64,000 bases of DNA, from NCBI GenBank assembly GCA_003565775.1, contig PXAT01000081.1, positions 51,733 to 115,732 of the forward strand, in the 5' to 3' direction. This DNA is from Ectothiorhodospiraceae bacterium. Its GTDB lineage: Bacteria; Pseudomonadota; Gammaproteobacteria; Nitrococcales; Aquisalimonadaceae. Shown one piece after another: positions 1 to 11,132 of this stretch. Each line of letters opens with the position of its first letter. Within the stretch, counting starts at the first letter, position 1. Under the pieces are notes generated by a model. The model was not told the origin of the DNA. It did not search any database and was given only the letters and a program-made list of their open reading frames with translations. The position numbers were made by a program, and so were the translations under genes.

Positions 1-3000
1 AACTCCGAGCACTGCCGACACAAGATTTTCCGCGCCGACTGGCTGATCGATGGTGAACCGCAGCCGCGCTCGTTGTTCGACATGATTCGCAACACCTACG
101 AGCAGCGGTCGGACGGCGTGCTGTCCGCCTACAGTGACAACGCGGCGGTGGCGCAGGGCTATCCGGCGACCCGTCTGTTCGCGGATCCGCAGACGCGACG
201 CTATGCCGAGTGGCGCGAAGCGGCCCATCTCGTGATCAAGGTGGAGACGCATAATCACCCCACCGCGATCTCGCCGTTCGCCGGTGCCGCGACCGGTGCC
301 GGTGGTGAAATCCGGGACGAAGGTGCCACCGGACGCGGCGCTCGGCCGCGCGCCGGTCTCGCCGGATTCACCACGTCCAATCTGCGGATCCCCGGCTTCG
401 AACAGCCCTGGGAGCATGAGGATATCGGTCGGCCCGGCCGCATTGCCTCGGCGCTCGAGATCATGCGCGACGGCCCGATCGGTGCCGCCTCCTACAGCAA
501 TGAATTCGGACGTCCGGTGTTATGCGGCTATTTCCGCACCTTCGAACAGCGCGTGCCGACCGCCGACGGCAGCGAGATCCGCGGTTTTCACAAGCCGGTG
601 ATGCTTGCCGGCGGCACCGGCGTCGTGCGCGAGCAGCATGTGCAGAAGGGCCGGGTCGAGGCCGAGGCGCTGGTGGTGGTGCTGGGCGGGCCGGCGATGC
701 TGATCGGGCTTGGCGGCGGCGCCGCCTCCTCGGTGGCCAGCGGCGCCGGCGACGCGGAACTGGATTTCGCATCGGTTCAGCGCAGCAACCCGGAGATTCA
801 GCGCCGCGCGCAGGAGGTTATCGATGCCTGCTGGGCCCAGGGCGAGACCAATCCGATTCGCTCGATCCACGACGTCGGCGCCGGTGGTCTGTCCAATGCG
901 GTGCCGGAGATTCTCGAAGACAACGGGCTTGGGGGGCTGCTGGAACTGCGCGAGGTGCCGAGCCTCGATAGCGCCATGTCGCCGATGCAGATCTGGAGCA
1001 ACGAATCCCAGGAGCGCTATGTGCTGGCGGTGCTGCCCGCCGATCTGACGCGGTTCCGTGAGCTGTGCGAACGCGAGCGCTGTCCATTCGCCGTGATCGG
1101 CCACGCCACCGCCGAGCAGCAGCTGATCCTCGCCGACCGGGATGCGGACAATCACCCGGTACACATCCCGATGGATCTGCTGTTCGGCAAGCCGCCGAAG
1201 ATGACGCGTGACGTGCAACGGGTTACGGCACCGCGGCATGCTTTCGATCCGACGGAGCTGAATCCGAACACGGCGCTGGACAGCGTCTTGCGGCTGCCGG
1301 CGGTGGCGGCCAAGCATTTCCTGATCACCATCGGTGACCGCAGCATCACCGGTCTGGTGGCGCGGGACCAGATGGTCGGTCCCTGGCAGGTGCCGGTGGC
1401 GGACGTGGCCGTGACCCTGAACGATCATGTCGGCTATTCCGGCAGTGCCATGGCCATCGGCGAGCGGCCCCAGGTGGCCCTGCTCAGCGGACCGGCGTCG
1501 GGTCGCCTGGCCGTTGGCGAGGCGCTGACCAATCTGGCGGCGGCGCCGGTGGGATCGCTGGATCGGGTCAACCTGTCGGCCAACTGGATGGCTCCGGCCG
1601 GCCATCCCGGCGAGGACGCGATTCTCTACGACACGGTGCAGGCCGTGGGCATGGAGCTGTGTCCGGCACTGGGCGTGACCATCCCGGTGGGCAAGGATTC
1701 CATGTCGATGAAGACTGTCTGGCAGCGCGACGGCGAGACCCGCAGCGTGACCGCCCCCCTAAGTCTGGTGATCTCCGCGTTTGCCGTCAGCGAGGACGTG
1801 CGCCCGACCCTGACCCCGGCCCTGCGTGCCGATCTCGGCGAGACCCGGTTGCTGCTGCTGGACCTGGGCGCCGGTCGCGACCGGCTGGGCGGTTCTGCGC
1901 TGGCCCAGGTGCACGGCGCGCTGGGCGATACGCCGCCGGATCTGGACGATGCCGATCGGTTTGCCGCGTTTTTCCGGTTGATTCAGGCGCTGCAGGCGGA
2001 CGGGCTGTTGCTGGCCTACCACGACCGCTCCGATGGCGGCCTGCTGATCACCCTGTGCGAAATGGGTTTCGCCGGTCGCTGTGGTCTCGATATCCGGTTG
2101 CCGGAGGGTCGCGCGGCCCTGCCCATGCTGTTTGCCGAGGAACTGGGCGCGGTGTTGCAGGTGCCGAGCCGGCACCTCGAGCGCGTGCGGACCGCGGTTT
2201 GCGAGGCGGGTCTGGACGATCTCCTGCACGATCTCGGCGAGCCCTCGGACGACGGTGTGATCCGGATCTCCCAGGGGGAGCAGATCCTGCTGGAGCGGCG
2301 ACGGTCCCTGCTGCAGGGTCTCTGGCAGGAGACCACTCGCGCCATGCAGGCTCTGCGCGATGATCCCGACTGCGCCCGTGAGGAACACGAGTCCGTGCAG
2401 GATGATGACGATCCCGGTCTGCACGCTTCGCTGTCGTTCAATCCGGCCGAGGACGTTGCCGCCCCGATGATCCGGTCCGGCGCCAGACCGCGGGTGGCGA
2501 TCCTGCGGGAGCAGGGCGTCAACGGTCAGCTGGAGATGGCGGCGGCGTTCCACCAGGCCGGTTTCGAGGCGGTCGATGTGCACATGACCGATCTGCTGAC
2601 GGGGCGCGAGGATCTGTCCCGCATGCAGGGTCTGGTGGCCTGTGGCGGCTTTTCCTACGGCGATGTGCTCGGCGCCGGTGCCGGCTGGGCCCGCACGATC
2701 CTGTTCAATGCTCAGTTGCAGGACGCCTTCGCCGCCTTCTTCGCCCGGCCGGACAGTTTCGCGCTGGGGGTCTGCAATGGCTGCCAGATGCTGTCGCATC
2801 TCAAGGGCATGATCCCCGGTGCCGGTCTCTGGCCCCGCTTCCTGCGCAACCGCTCGGAGCAGTTCGAGGCCCGCCTGTCCCAGGTGGAAGTGCTGCGCTC
2901 GAACTCGCTGTTCCTGTCCGGCATGGAGGGCTCGCGCATGCCCATCGCCGTCGCTCATGGCGAAGGCCGGGTGGCCTTCGATGCCGACGCCGGCCCGCGC

Positions 3001-3258
3001 AAGGCGGCCAGCGCCGGACTGATCGCCCTGCGTTATGTCGATGGCCACGGCCGACCGGCTGTGCGTTATCCGGCCAACCCCAACGGCTCGCCGGACGGCT
3101 GCACCGGTCTGACCACGCTGGACGGGCGTGTCACGATCATGATGCCCCACCCGGAGCGCGTGTTCCGCACGGTGCAGCATTCCTGGCACCCGGACAGCTG
3201 GGGCGAAGACGGCCCCTGGATGCGCATGTTCCGAAACGCGCGGGTCTGGCTGGGCTGA
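1..3258 (+). CDS. purL: Phosphoribosylformylglycinamidine synthase (5' truncated by window edge)
   Basis: Frame open from base 1 ([10 protein letters not shown]...), upstream of the listed ORF start at 73; [34 protein letters not shown] and C-terminal glutaminase GVCNGCQML are PurL hallmarks. Confidence 0.97.
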   Translation, partial: NSEHCRHKIFRADWLIDGEPQPRSLFDMIRNTYEQRSDGVLSAYSDNAAVAQGYPATRLFADPQTRRYAEWREAAHLVIKVETHNHPTAISPFAGAATGAGGEIRDEGATGRGARPRAGLAGFTTSNLRIPGFEQPWEHEDIGRPGRIASALEIMRDGPIGAASYSNEFGRPVLCGYFRTFEQRVPTADGSEIRGFHKPVMLAGGTGVVREQHVQKGRVEAEALVVVLGGPAMLIGLGGGAASSVASGAGDAELDFASVQRSNPEIQRRAQEVIDACWAQGETNPIRSIHDVGAGGLSNAVPEILEDNGLGGLLELREVPSLDSAMSPMQIWSNESQERYVLAVLPADLTRFRELCERERCPFAVIGHATAEQQLILADRDADNHPVHIPMDLLFGKPPKMTRDVQRVTAPRHAFDPTELNPNTALDSVLRLPAVAAKHFLITIGDRSITGLVARDQMVGPWQVPVADVAVTLNDHVGYSGSAMAIGERPQVALLSGPASGRLAVGEALTNLAAAPVGSLDRVNLSANWMAPAGHPGEDAILYDTVQAVGMELCPALGVTIPVGKDSMSMKTVWQRDGETRSVTAPLSLVISAFAVSEDVRPTLTPALRADLGETRLLLLDLGAGRDRLGGSALAQVHGALGDTPPDLDDADRFAAFFRLIQALQADGLLLAYHDRSDGGLLITLCEMGFAGRCGLDIRLPEGRAALPMLFAEELGAVLQVPSRHLERVRTAVCEAGLDDLLHDLGEPSDDGVIRISQGEQILLERRRSLLQGLWQETTRAMQALRDDPDCAREEHESVQDDDDPGLHASLSFNPAEDVAAPMIRSGARPRVAILREQGVNGQLEMAAAFHQAGFEAVDVHMTDLLTGREDLSRMQGLVACGGFSYGDVLGAGAGWARTILFNAQLQDAFAAFFARPDSFALGVCNGCQMLSHLKGMIPGAGLWPRFLRNRSEQFEARLSQVEVLRSNSLFLSGMEGSRMPIAVAHGEGRVAFDADAGPRKAASAGLIALRYVDGHGRPAVRYPANPNGSPDGCTGLTTLDGRVTIMMPHPERVFRTVQHSWHPDSWGEDGPWMRMFRNARVWLG

Positions 3259-3348
3259 CGGGTTGTTGTCGGTCGCGTATCTGGGCGGCGTAGCCTTAAT
3301 TACGGCCCGAACGGGAAGAATGCTGCTCAATGGGTTTCGATTCCTAGG

Positions 3349-3735
3349 CGGGTCATGTTGGGGCTTCGATGCCGAGCGGGCGGATGTCGGCTCCGGAACC
3401 GCCGTGAACCCATCCCTGGGGGGCTTGACGATCGCGTCCCTGCGATCGACATTCCTCCACCGACATCCGCCCGCCCGGCCTGGTGCGGGTGGCTCATCCG
3501 GGTGACATGGCTTCGTCGCCAGTCCGAATCCGGCACCGCGGTTCGGGCCGGGGTAAGGGATTTCCTCGGAGGGAATGCCTTAACCCGGCTGGGCACCACA
3601 CGGTGAAGGTCGACACTTCCCCGTCCGGTTTCAGCCCCTGGCGGCGTTGCTATCGCACCCGTGCAACCCGTTGCCGGATAACCAGAACCGGTCTCGGGGC
3701 AAGCCGTGCGAATAGATCAGCGCTGCTCCAGCCCC
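3349..3735. repeat. Composite intergenic repeat between purL and the DUF815 gene; right end overlaps the 3' end of the DUF815 CDS
   Basis: Contains a module shared with 61214-61259, a module shared with about 9390-9437, and a right-end motif GAATAGATCAGCGCTGCTCC resembling the terminal motif of the other copies. Confidence 0.6.
3376..3474. other. Long inverted repeat / potential structured RNA
   Basis: Perfect 15-bp inverted repeat GCGGGCGGATGTCGG (3376-3390) / CCGACATCCGCCCGC (3460-3474) with a nested 7-bp hairpin CGATCGC(gtccct)GCGATCG at 3429-3448. Confidence 0.6.
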
Positions 3736-4577
3736 ACCATGCCTGCGTAATCGCGGGCGAACTGGGCGGCGACGCGGCCGCTGCGGGAGCCGCGTTCCAG
3801 GGCGTAGCGCAGGGCCCGTTCCCGGGTGTCCGCGGCATGTGTCAGGTTCAGCCCATAGTGCGCCAGCCAGCCCTCGACGATGTTCAGATAGGCGTCCTGG
3901 TCGAAGGGATGGAAGGCGATCCACAGGCCGAAGCGTTCGGACAGGGAGATCCGTTCCTCCACCGCCTCGCCGTGGTGCAGTTCGCCGTCCACATGGCGGC
4001 TGTCGAGATTGTCACGCATGGATTCCGGCAGCAGGTGCCGGCGGTTGGATGTGGCGTAGATCAGCAGATTGTCGGGGGCTGCGCTGAGCGAGCCGTCGAG
4101 ACTGGCCTTTAGCGCCTTGTAGCCCGGATCGTCGGCCTCGAACGAGAGGTCGTCGCAGAACAGGATGAACCGCTCCGGCCGATCCGCGATCCGGTCGATG
4201 ATGAGCGGTAACTCGGTGAGGTCGTCGGGGCGTACCTCGATCAGCCGCAGGCCCTGGTCGGCGTAGGCGTGCAGCATGGCCTTCACCAGCGACGACTTGC
4301 CCGTGCCCCGCGAGCCCCAGAGCAGAGCGTTGTTGGCCGGAAGCCCGGCGACGAACTGCCGGGTGTTGCGATCGAGCCGCTCCTTCTGCCGATCAACCCG
4401 ATGCAGACTGTCAGGTGGCACTGCATGCGGGTGATGGACGGTCTCGATGCCGCCGTCCCGCCAGCGAAAGGCGACGACATGCTCCCAGTCGGGTGGCGAG
4501 GCAGCCACGGGCAGCAAGGCCTCGAGGCGACCCAGCAACCGTTCCGCACGCTGCAGCAGAGGCTCCAACCCGCTCAT
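3717..4577 (-). CDS. DUF815-family P-loop ATPase
   Basis: ORF with Walker A GSRGTGKSSLVKA and DUF815-like context (RPERFILFCDDLSFE...YATSNRRHL). Confidence 0.88.
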   Translation of the reverse strand: MSGLEPLLQRAERLLGRLEALLPVAASPPDWEHVVAFRWRDGGIETVHHPHAVPPDSLHRVDRQKERLDRNTRQFVAGLPANNALLWGSRGTGKSSLVKAMLHAYADQGLRLIEVRPDDLTELPLIIDRIADRPERFILFCDDLSFEADDPGYKALKASLDGSLSAAPDNLLIYATSNRRHLLPESMRDNLDSRHVDGELHHGEAVEERISLSERFGLWIAFHPFDQDAYLNIVEGWLAHYGLNLTHAADTRERALRYALERGSRSGRVAAQFARDYAGMVGLEQR

Positions 4578-4586
4578 GGGCCCGCC

Positions 4587-5134
4587 CTACCAGTCAAGAT
4601 CGTCCGGAATCGGAAAATCGGCGTAGGCCTCGGCTTCCAGGTCACTGGCGGTGACCTCTGGCCGGTAGAGGAAGATGTCGGGCGCGCGCTCACTGACCAT
4701 CAGGGCCGCACCGATCGGCAGCAGGTGGTAACGGTCGCGGTGCTGGACCACGGCCAGCCGTCCCGCGCTCAGCCCCATCTGCTGTTCCTTTGTGACGTGG
4801 ATGCGCTTGACCTTGTTGTCCTGGGTAAAATGAAACGGTCGCTCGCCGTTGCGCATGGACAGGGCGTGCTGTTTGAGCAGATCGTCCACCTGGGCGCGCG
4901 CCGCCTTCTCCGCGTCCTGCTGATGGCGCTGCTGATTCAGTTGCCGGTCCCGTTCCTTGCGTGCGGTGCGCGCGGCTTCCGCGTCCGCGCGGGCCGCCGC
5001 GGTCTGCGCCTCGACCTCTGTGCGCTCGCCCTTCTTGCGCCGGTTGCGGCCCTTGCGGGCGGCGCGGTCGGCGTCCTTGACCGCCTTGGCGTCGGCCAGG
5101 CCGGTCTTCAGTAGCTGGTCCCGCAGTGCATCGC

Positions 5135-5138
<4 letters not shown>
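4587..5138 (-). CDS. DUF2058 family protein (YaiL-like)
   Basis: MSDALRDQLLKTGLADAKAVKDADRAARKG... charged N-terminus typical of DUF2058. Confidence 0.8.
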
Positions 5139-6874
<1,736 letters not shown>

Positions 6875-7137
6875 GGCGGTCGGGTCCCCTGCGCAACGGC
6901 CATGGCTGCGCCCACATGATTCATTCAGGTAAGCACCTGCCTGCTCGTGTCCCGGGCGCATTTTCCGAAGCCGGTGCGCGTCGCCTGGCTGCAGATGACT
7001 GCGGCCCTGCCCGGTCGCGACATGCCTCGGGGGAAATGCGGACGCCGGCACCGGCGTGTGAGTAGAGCGGTGCTTCCGCAAGAGTTTGGGGTCAGTATAC
7101 CGGACCAAGCGCCGGAGACAGGACGCGGGAACCGGAC

Positions 7138-7165
7138 AAAAAAACGCCCGCGTGAAGCGGGCGTT
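7138..7165 (-). terminator. Rho-independent terminator of the phasin gene
   Basis: 8-bp perfect stem ACGCCCGC/GCGGGCGT (7144-7151/7157-7164), followed on the minus strand by a 7-nt T tract (7138-7144). Confidence 0.85.
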
Positions 7166-7190
7166 CGGATCATGCGGTCGGACAAGGGAC

Positions 7191-7595
7191 TCAGGCGGTC
7201 TTCTTGCTCGCCGCACGGCTGGCAGGCGACGCGGCCTTGCGCACCGTTTTCTCGGCCTTGGCCTCGACCGTCTTGACCGACTCGGCAGTCAGGCCCTGGA
7301 CCTGGCTGGCGTAGTCCTGCTGGATCTTGGTCAGCGTGCTGGCATCCTGGTTGGCACGCTCGCCCAGGGTCTTCAGCAGTTCCGTCTGGCTGCTGATCAG
7401 CGCCTGCGGATCCTGCACGCCCTGAACCGCACGCAGGTGATTCAGGCCCAGTTCCGTGTAGCCGCGCAGGGCTTCGACATGGAACTCGGTCAGGCTCGCG
7501 AGATGCTCGACGTAGGCCTCCTGCATCTTGCGCACCGGTGCCGTGACACCTTCCATCTGCTTGCTCATGTTTCCAAAGATTTCGCTGTACATCAT
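7191..7595 (-). CDS. Phasin family protein
   Basis: MMYSEIFGNMSKQMEGVTAPVRKMQEAYVEHLASLTEFHVEALRGYTELGLNHLRAV... with Ala/Lys-rich tail; start placed at internal ATG. Confidence 0.85.
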   Translation of the reverse strand: MMYSEIFGNMSKQMEGVTAPVRKMQEAYVEHLASLTEFHVEALRGYTELGLNHLRAVQGVQDPQALISSQTELLKTLGERANQDASTLTKIQQDYASQVQGLTAESVKTVEAKAEKTVRKAASPASRAASKKTA

Positions 7596-7619
7596 CAACC
7601 TCCGACAGATCTGCTGTTT

Positions 7620-7661
7620 GTGCGGTGCAATATAGCAGTGCGAATGGTGCGATGCAATATA
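7620..7661 (-). promoter_or_regulatory. Direct-repeat motif upstream of phasin (candidate PhaR-like operator)
   Basis: GTGCGGTGCAATATA (7620-7634) and GTGCGATGCAATATA (7647-7661), 14/15 identical, 27 bp start to start, just upstream of the phasin start. Confidence 0.5.
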
Positions 7662-7915
7662 CTGCTTTCGGGGGGCTGCCGGGGCGATTGGCCAGAGTCG
7701 CTCTGGCTGCGTATCCTTGACGGCTGCTGTCGGGGGCGGGTGCACACGCGCGCTGCAATGTGTCCCGCCGCTACGCCGAGCCCGGACATGGCCAGGTCCC
7801 CGGGATCTGGCCACCGCATCGCCAATCAGTCACTTTCTGCTCCAGGGATCCATGCGGCATCCGGCCGCGAGGATGCTGATGCAGGAAGTCCCGGTTTCAC
7901 GCAGGAGGTTATGCC

Positions 7916-9280
7916 GTGAGTTCTACCACCCCGCTTCGCTCCACCGGTGCCACCGACGGCATTCCCGGCCGCCGCTTTCAGGTCTTTACGGCCCGCAACC
8001 TGGCCCAGATCCCGGGGCTTTCCCGCCTGTCCGCCGAGCAGCGGTTCGCGATGGAGGTCGTCGCCAGCGTCCTGCCGTTCCGGGTCAACGAGTACGTGGT
8101 TAACGAATTGATCGACTGGGATCGGGTGCCGGATGATCCGATTTTCCAGCTGGTCTTCCCGCAGCGGGACATGCTGGCGCCGGACAGTTTCGGGCGCATG
8201 GCCGATGCGCTGCGCAATGACGCCGATCGCGCCACGATCCAGCTGCTGGCGCGGGAGATCCGCGGCACGCTGAATCCGCACCCGGCGGGCCAGATGGACC
8301 TGAACGTCCCCGAGCACCAGGGCGAGACCGTGGAGGGCATGCAGCACAAGTACCGCGAGACGGTGCTGTTCTTCCCCAGTCAGGGCCAGGTCTGTCATTC
8401 CTACTGCACCTTCTGTTTCCGCTGGGCCCAGTTTGTCGGCGACAAGGAGCTGCGCTTCGCCTCCAACGAGGCCGACAGCCTGATCGACTATCTGCGCAGT
8501 CACCCGCGGGTCAGCGATCTGCTGATGACCGGCGGCGACCCGATGGTCATGAAGACGCGCAACCTGGCGCAGTATCTGGAGCCGCTGTTGCAGCCCGAAC
8601 TGGCCCATGTGCAGACGGTGCGGATCGGTACCAAGGCGCTGACTTTCTGGCCGTATCGCTTTGTCACCGACAAGGACGCCGACGACTTGCTGCGGCTGCT
8701 GGAGCGGCTGTCCGAGAGCGGCCGGCATGTGGCCATCATGGCGCATTACAACCATCCGCAGGAGTTGTCGACACCGATCGCCGAGGAGGCGATCCGGCGG
8801 CTGCGCGACACCGGCGCGGAAATCCGCTCCCAGGGACCGTTGCTGAACCACATCAACAACGATCCGCGGGACTGGGCCGCGTTGTGGCGCAAGCAGGTGC
8901 GCCTCGGCATCATTCCCTATTACATGTTCGTGGAACGGGATACCGGGGCCCGGCGCTACTTCGAGGTACCTCTGGCGCGGGCCTGGGAGGTCTATCGCGA
9001 GGCCATGAAGCAGGTGTCGGGGCTGGGGCGCACCGCGCGCGGGCCGTCCATGAGTGCGGATCCCGGCAAGGTCGAGATCCAGGGCGTGACCGAAGTGCAG
9101 GGCGAGAAGGTGTTCGTGCTGCGCTTCATCCAGGGGCGCAATCCCGACTGGGTGCAGCGGCCGTTCTTCGCCCGTTTCGATGCGGAAGCCACCTGGCTGA
9201 ACCATCTGCAACCGGCGTTCGGCGAGAAGGAGTTTTTCTTCGAAGCTGAGTACCGACAGATGCTGGCGCAGGCGGGTTAA
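7916..9280 (+). CDS. KamA-family radical SAM protein (lysine 2,3-aminomutase-like)
   Basis: CHSYCTFCFRWAQF (CX3CX2C cluster motif), LLMTGGDPMVM; RBS AGGAGG before GTG start. Confidence 0.9.
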   Translation: MSSTTPLRSTGATDGIPGRRFQVFTARNLAQIPGLSRLSAEQRFAMEVVASVLPFRVNEYVVNELIDWDRVPDDPIFQLVFPQRDMLAPDSFGRMADALRNDADRATIQLLAREIRGTLNPHPAGQMDLNVPEHQGETVEGMQHKYRETVLFFPSQGQVCHSYCTFCFRWAQFVGDKELRFASNEADSLIDYLRSHPRVSDLLMTGGDPMVMKTRNLAQYLEPLLQPELAHVQTVRIGTKALTFWPYRFVTDKDADDLLRLLERLSESGRHVAIMAHYNHPQELSTPIAEEAIRRLRDTGAEIRSQGPLLNHINNDPRDWAALWRKQVRLGIIPYYMFVERDTGARRYFEVPLARAWEVYREAMKQVSGLGRTARGPSMSADPGKVEIQGVTEVQGEKVFVLRFIQGRNPDWVQRPFFARFDAEATWLNHLQPAFGEKEFFFEAEYRQMLAQAG

Positions 9281-9283
9281 GCA

Positions 9284-9515
9284 AACACTGGTTCATTCAC
9301 GGGTCTGGGTTGGCTTCCGCATTTTTTCCGAGGCAAGGCGCGGAAATAGATCGGTGTTTCCCCGGGGACGGGTTTACGGCGGTCCCGGAGAGGGGATGCC
9401 TTACCCCGGCTGAGCACCACATCGTGAGTGTGGCACTCGAACCGAATGCCCTGGCCGGCTGCCCGAAACCGGTCTCGGGCGCGGCGTGGGCATCAGTCAG
9501 CGTTTCCCTGAGAGG
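9284..9515. repeat. Intergenic MITE-like repeat(s) between convergent kamA-like and DUF3429 genes
   Basis: AACACTGGTTCATTC...CCGCATTTTTTCCGAGGCAAGGCGCG left-end motif; right-end-like motifs ATCGGTGTTTCCCC (about 9350) and CATCAGTCAGCGTTTCCC (about 9492-9509). Confidence 0.65.
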
Positions 9516-9522
9516 GTCGCTG

Positions 9523-9978
9523 TCAGCCCTGATAGCGGGCCAGCAGGGAGAGGATCAGCGCGGCCACCACCAGCAGGGTCAGCAGCGCCCGCAGATTGCG
9601 GAACCATGAGGGTAGCTCCAGGCGCAGCAGATCGACGATGAGCTGGCCGACGAAACAGACCGCCAGCAGCGCGATGCCGGGGCCGAGGGGTAGCAGCAGC
9701 GCCATCCAGGCCAGCAAGGCCGGCACCACGCTGACGATATACCGGTTGCGGTCGGCGTCGACGTCGCGCAGGGCAAGGCCCCAGTGAATGCCGCCGAGGA
9801 ATGACAGGATGACTGCACCGTAGGTGGCAACCGCGTGCAGGACCCAGTCCGCAGTGTCACCACCGCCGAGTATCCAGGCCCAGATCGCACCCAGCACAAA
9901 GGGCAGCACGCCGCCCAGACCGAGCCAGGTGGCGGTGCGTCGGGTCTGCGGGTCGGTCGGGCGAGCCAGGTCGTTCAT
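9523..9978 (-). CDS. DUF3429 domain membrane protein
   Basis: Hydrophobic protein WLGLGGVLPFVLGAIW...ATYGAVILSFLGGIHWGLAL. Confidence 0.8.
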   Translation of the reverse strand: MNDLARPTDPQTRRTATWLGLGGVLPFVLGAIWAWILGGGDTADWVLHAVATYGAVILSFLGGIHWGLALRDVDADRNRYIVSVVPALLAWMALLLPLGPGIALLAVCFVGQLIVDLLRLELPSWFRNLRALLTLLVVAALILSLLARYQG

Positions 9979-9991
9979 TGATGTGGGCCGG

Positions 9992-10426
9992 TCAGCCGTC
10001 CGTTTCGCTGCGATGGGAGCTCATGGTCAGGGACACCGAGTCGGCAAAGCGCAGCGCGTGGGGTTTGTCCACCTCCACCTCGGCGCGCTCGACTGCCGGA
10101 TGTTCCATGGCACAGTTGAGCACGTCATGGACCAGCTTTTCCAGCAGCAGGAAGCGGTTGCTTTCGACCAGCTGGATGATGCGCTTGGTGACGACCTTGT
10201 AGTTGAGCGCCTGTTCCGGCTGGTCGGAGCGTGCGGCGCGCAGGGCGTCGTACTCGATCAGAACGTTGATCACCACGTCCTGAAGCTTTTCCTGTTCTTC
10301 CGGATTGAAGCCGATGTACGTGCGCAGTCGCAGCGCCTTGACCCGGATGCGGGAGCGTTCCAGGACCTGCCCTTCGGTTCTGGTAATGCCGCTGTCGCTG
10401 GTCGGGGCCGCCATCGGATCAGCCAC
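9992..10426 (-). CDS. folX: Dihydroneopterin triphosphate 2'-epimerase
   Basis: [34 protein letters not shown]...[30 protein letters not shown]...[18 protein letters not shown] matches FolX pattern. Confidence 0.9.
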   Translation of the reverse strand: MADPMAAPTSDSGITRTEGQVLERSRIRVKALRLRTYIGFNPEEQEKLQDVVINVLIEYDALRAARSDQPEQALNYKVVTKRIIQLVESNRFLLLEKLVHDVLNCAMEHPAVERAEVEVDKPHALRFADSVSLTMSSHRSETDG

Positions 10427-10973
10427 GGATCAGCTGCAGGAATTCGTTGCGCGTCGACTGCGATTCGCGAAACGCGCCGAGCATCACCGAGGTGCTCATC
10501 GACGAGTTCTGCTTGCCGACACCGCGCATCATCATGCACATGTGCCGCGCGGTGATCTGCACCGCGACGCCGCGGGCGCTGGTCGCCTCCAGCAGTGCTT
10601 CGGCGATTTCGCGGGTCATGTTCTCCTGGATCTGCAGGCGGCGGGCGAACATGTCGACGATGCGCGCGATCTTGGACAGGCCGATAACCTTGCCGTTGGG
10701 CAGATAGGCCACGTTGGCGTGACCGATGAACGGCAGCAGGTGATGCTCGCACAACGAGTAGAATTCGATGTCGCGGACAATCACCATCTCGTCGCTGTCG
10801 GAGGTGAACACCGCCTCGTTGACCAGCGTGTCCAGATCCTGATGATAGCCGCGCGTCAGAAAGCGGAAGGCCTCGGCCGCGCGTGCCGGTGTCTTGACCA
10901 GACCTTCACGTTCGACATCCTCGCCGATGGCGGTGATGATCTGGGAAAAACACTGGTCCATGTCCTTGCTCAT
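10419..10973 (-). CDS. folE: GTP cyclohydrolase I
   Basis: [61 protein letters not shown] is diagnostic for FolE. Confidence 0.95.
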   Translation of the reverse strand: MSKDMDQCFSQIITAIGEDVEREGLVKTPARAAEAFRFLTRGYHQDLDTLVNEAVFTSDSDEMVIVRDIEFYSLCEHHLLPFIGHANVAYLPNGKVIGLSKIARIVDMFARRLQIQENMTREIAEALLEATSARGVAVQITARHMCMMMRGVGKQNSSMSTSVMLGAFRESQSTRNEFLQLIRG

Positions 10974-11014
10974 CCGGTCCGTCCCCTGGGCATATAGCTT
11001 TCGATAGCCGCATT

Positions 11015-11034
11015 ACAACTTATACATACGTTGT
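11015..11034. promoter_or_regulatory. Imperfect palindrome between folE and oxoprolinase (candidate operator)
   Basis: ACAACTTATACATACGTTGT; symmetric ACAAC.TAT..ATA.GTTGT. Confidence 0.4.
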
Positions 11035-11132
11035 ACACAAATGTTTCATTACCGTTCGCACGGTGTTCGCGACATGTCATTTCGCCATGTTAACGGATCG
11101 ACCGGTCGGACGCGCGCGACAGGAGCCCCGTT

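Noticed and set aside
3263-3606. Small ORFs in the purL/DUF815 gap (80, 83, 90 aa and others)
   Set aside because: They lie in repeat/inverted-repeat DNA and have no protein-like features; better explained by the intergenic element.
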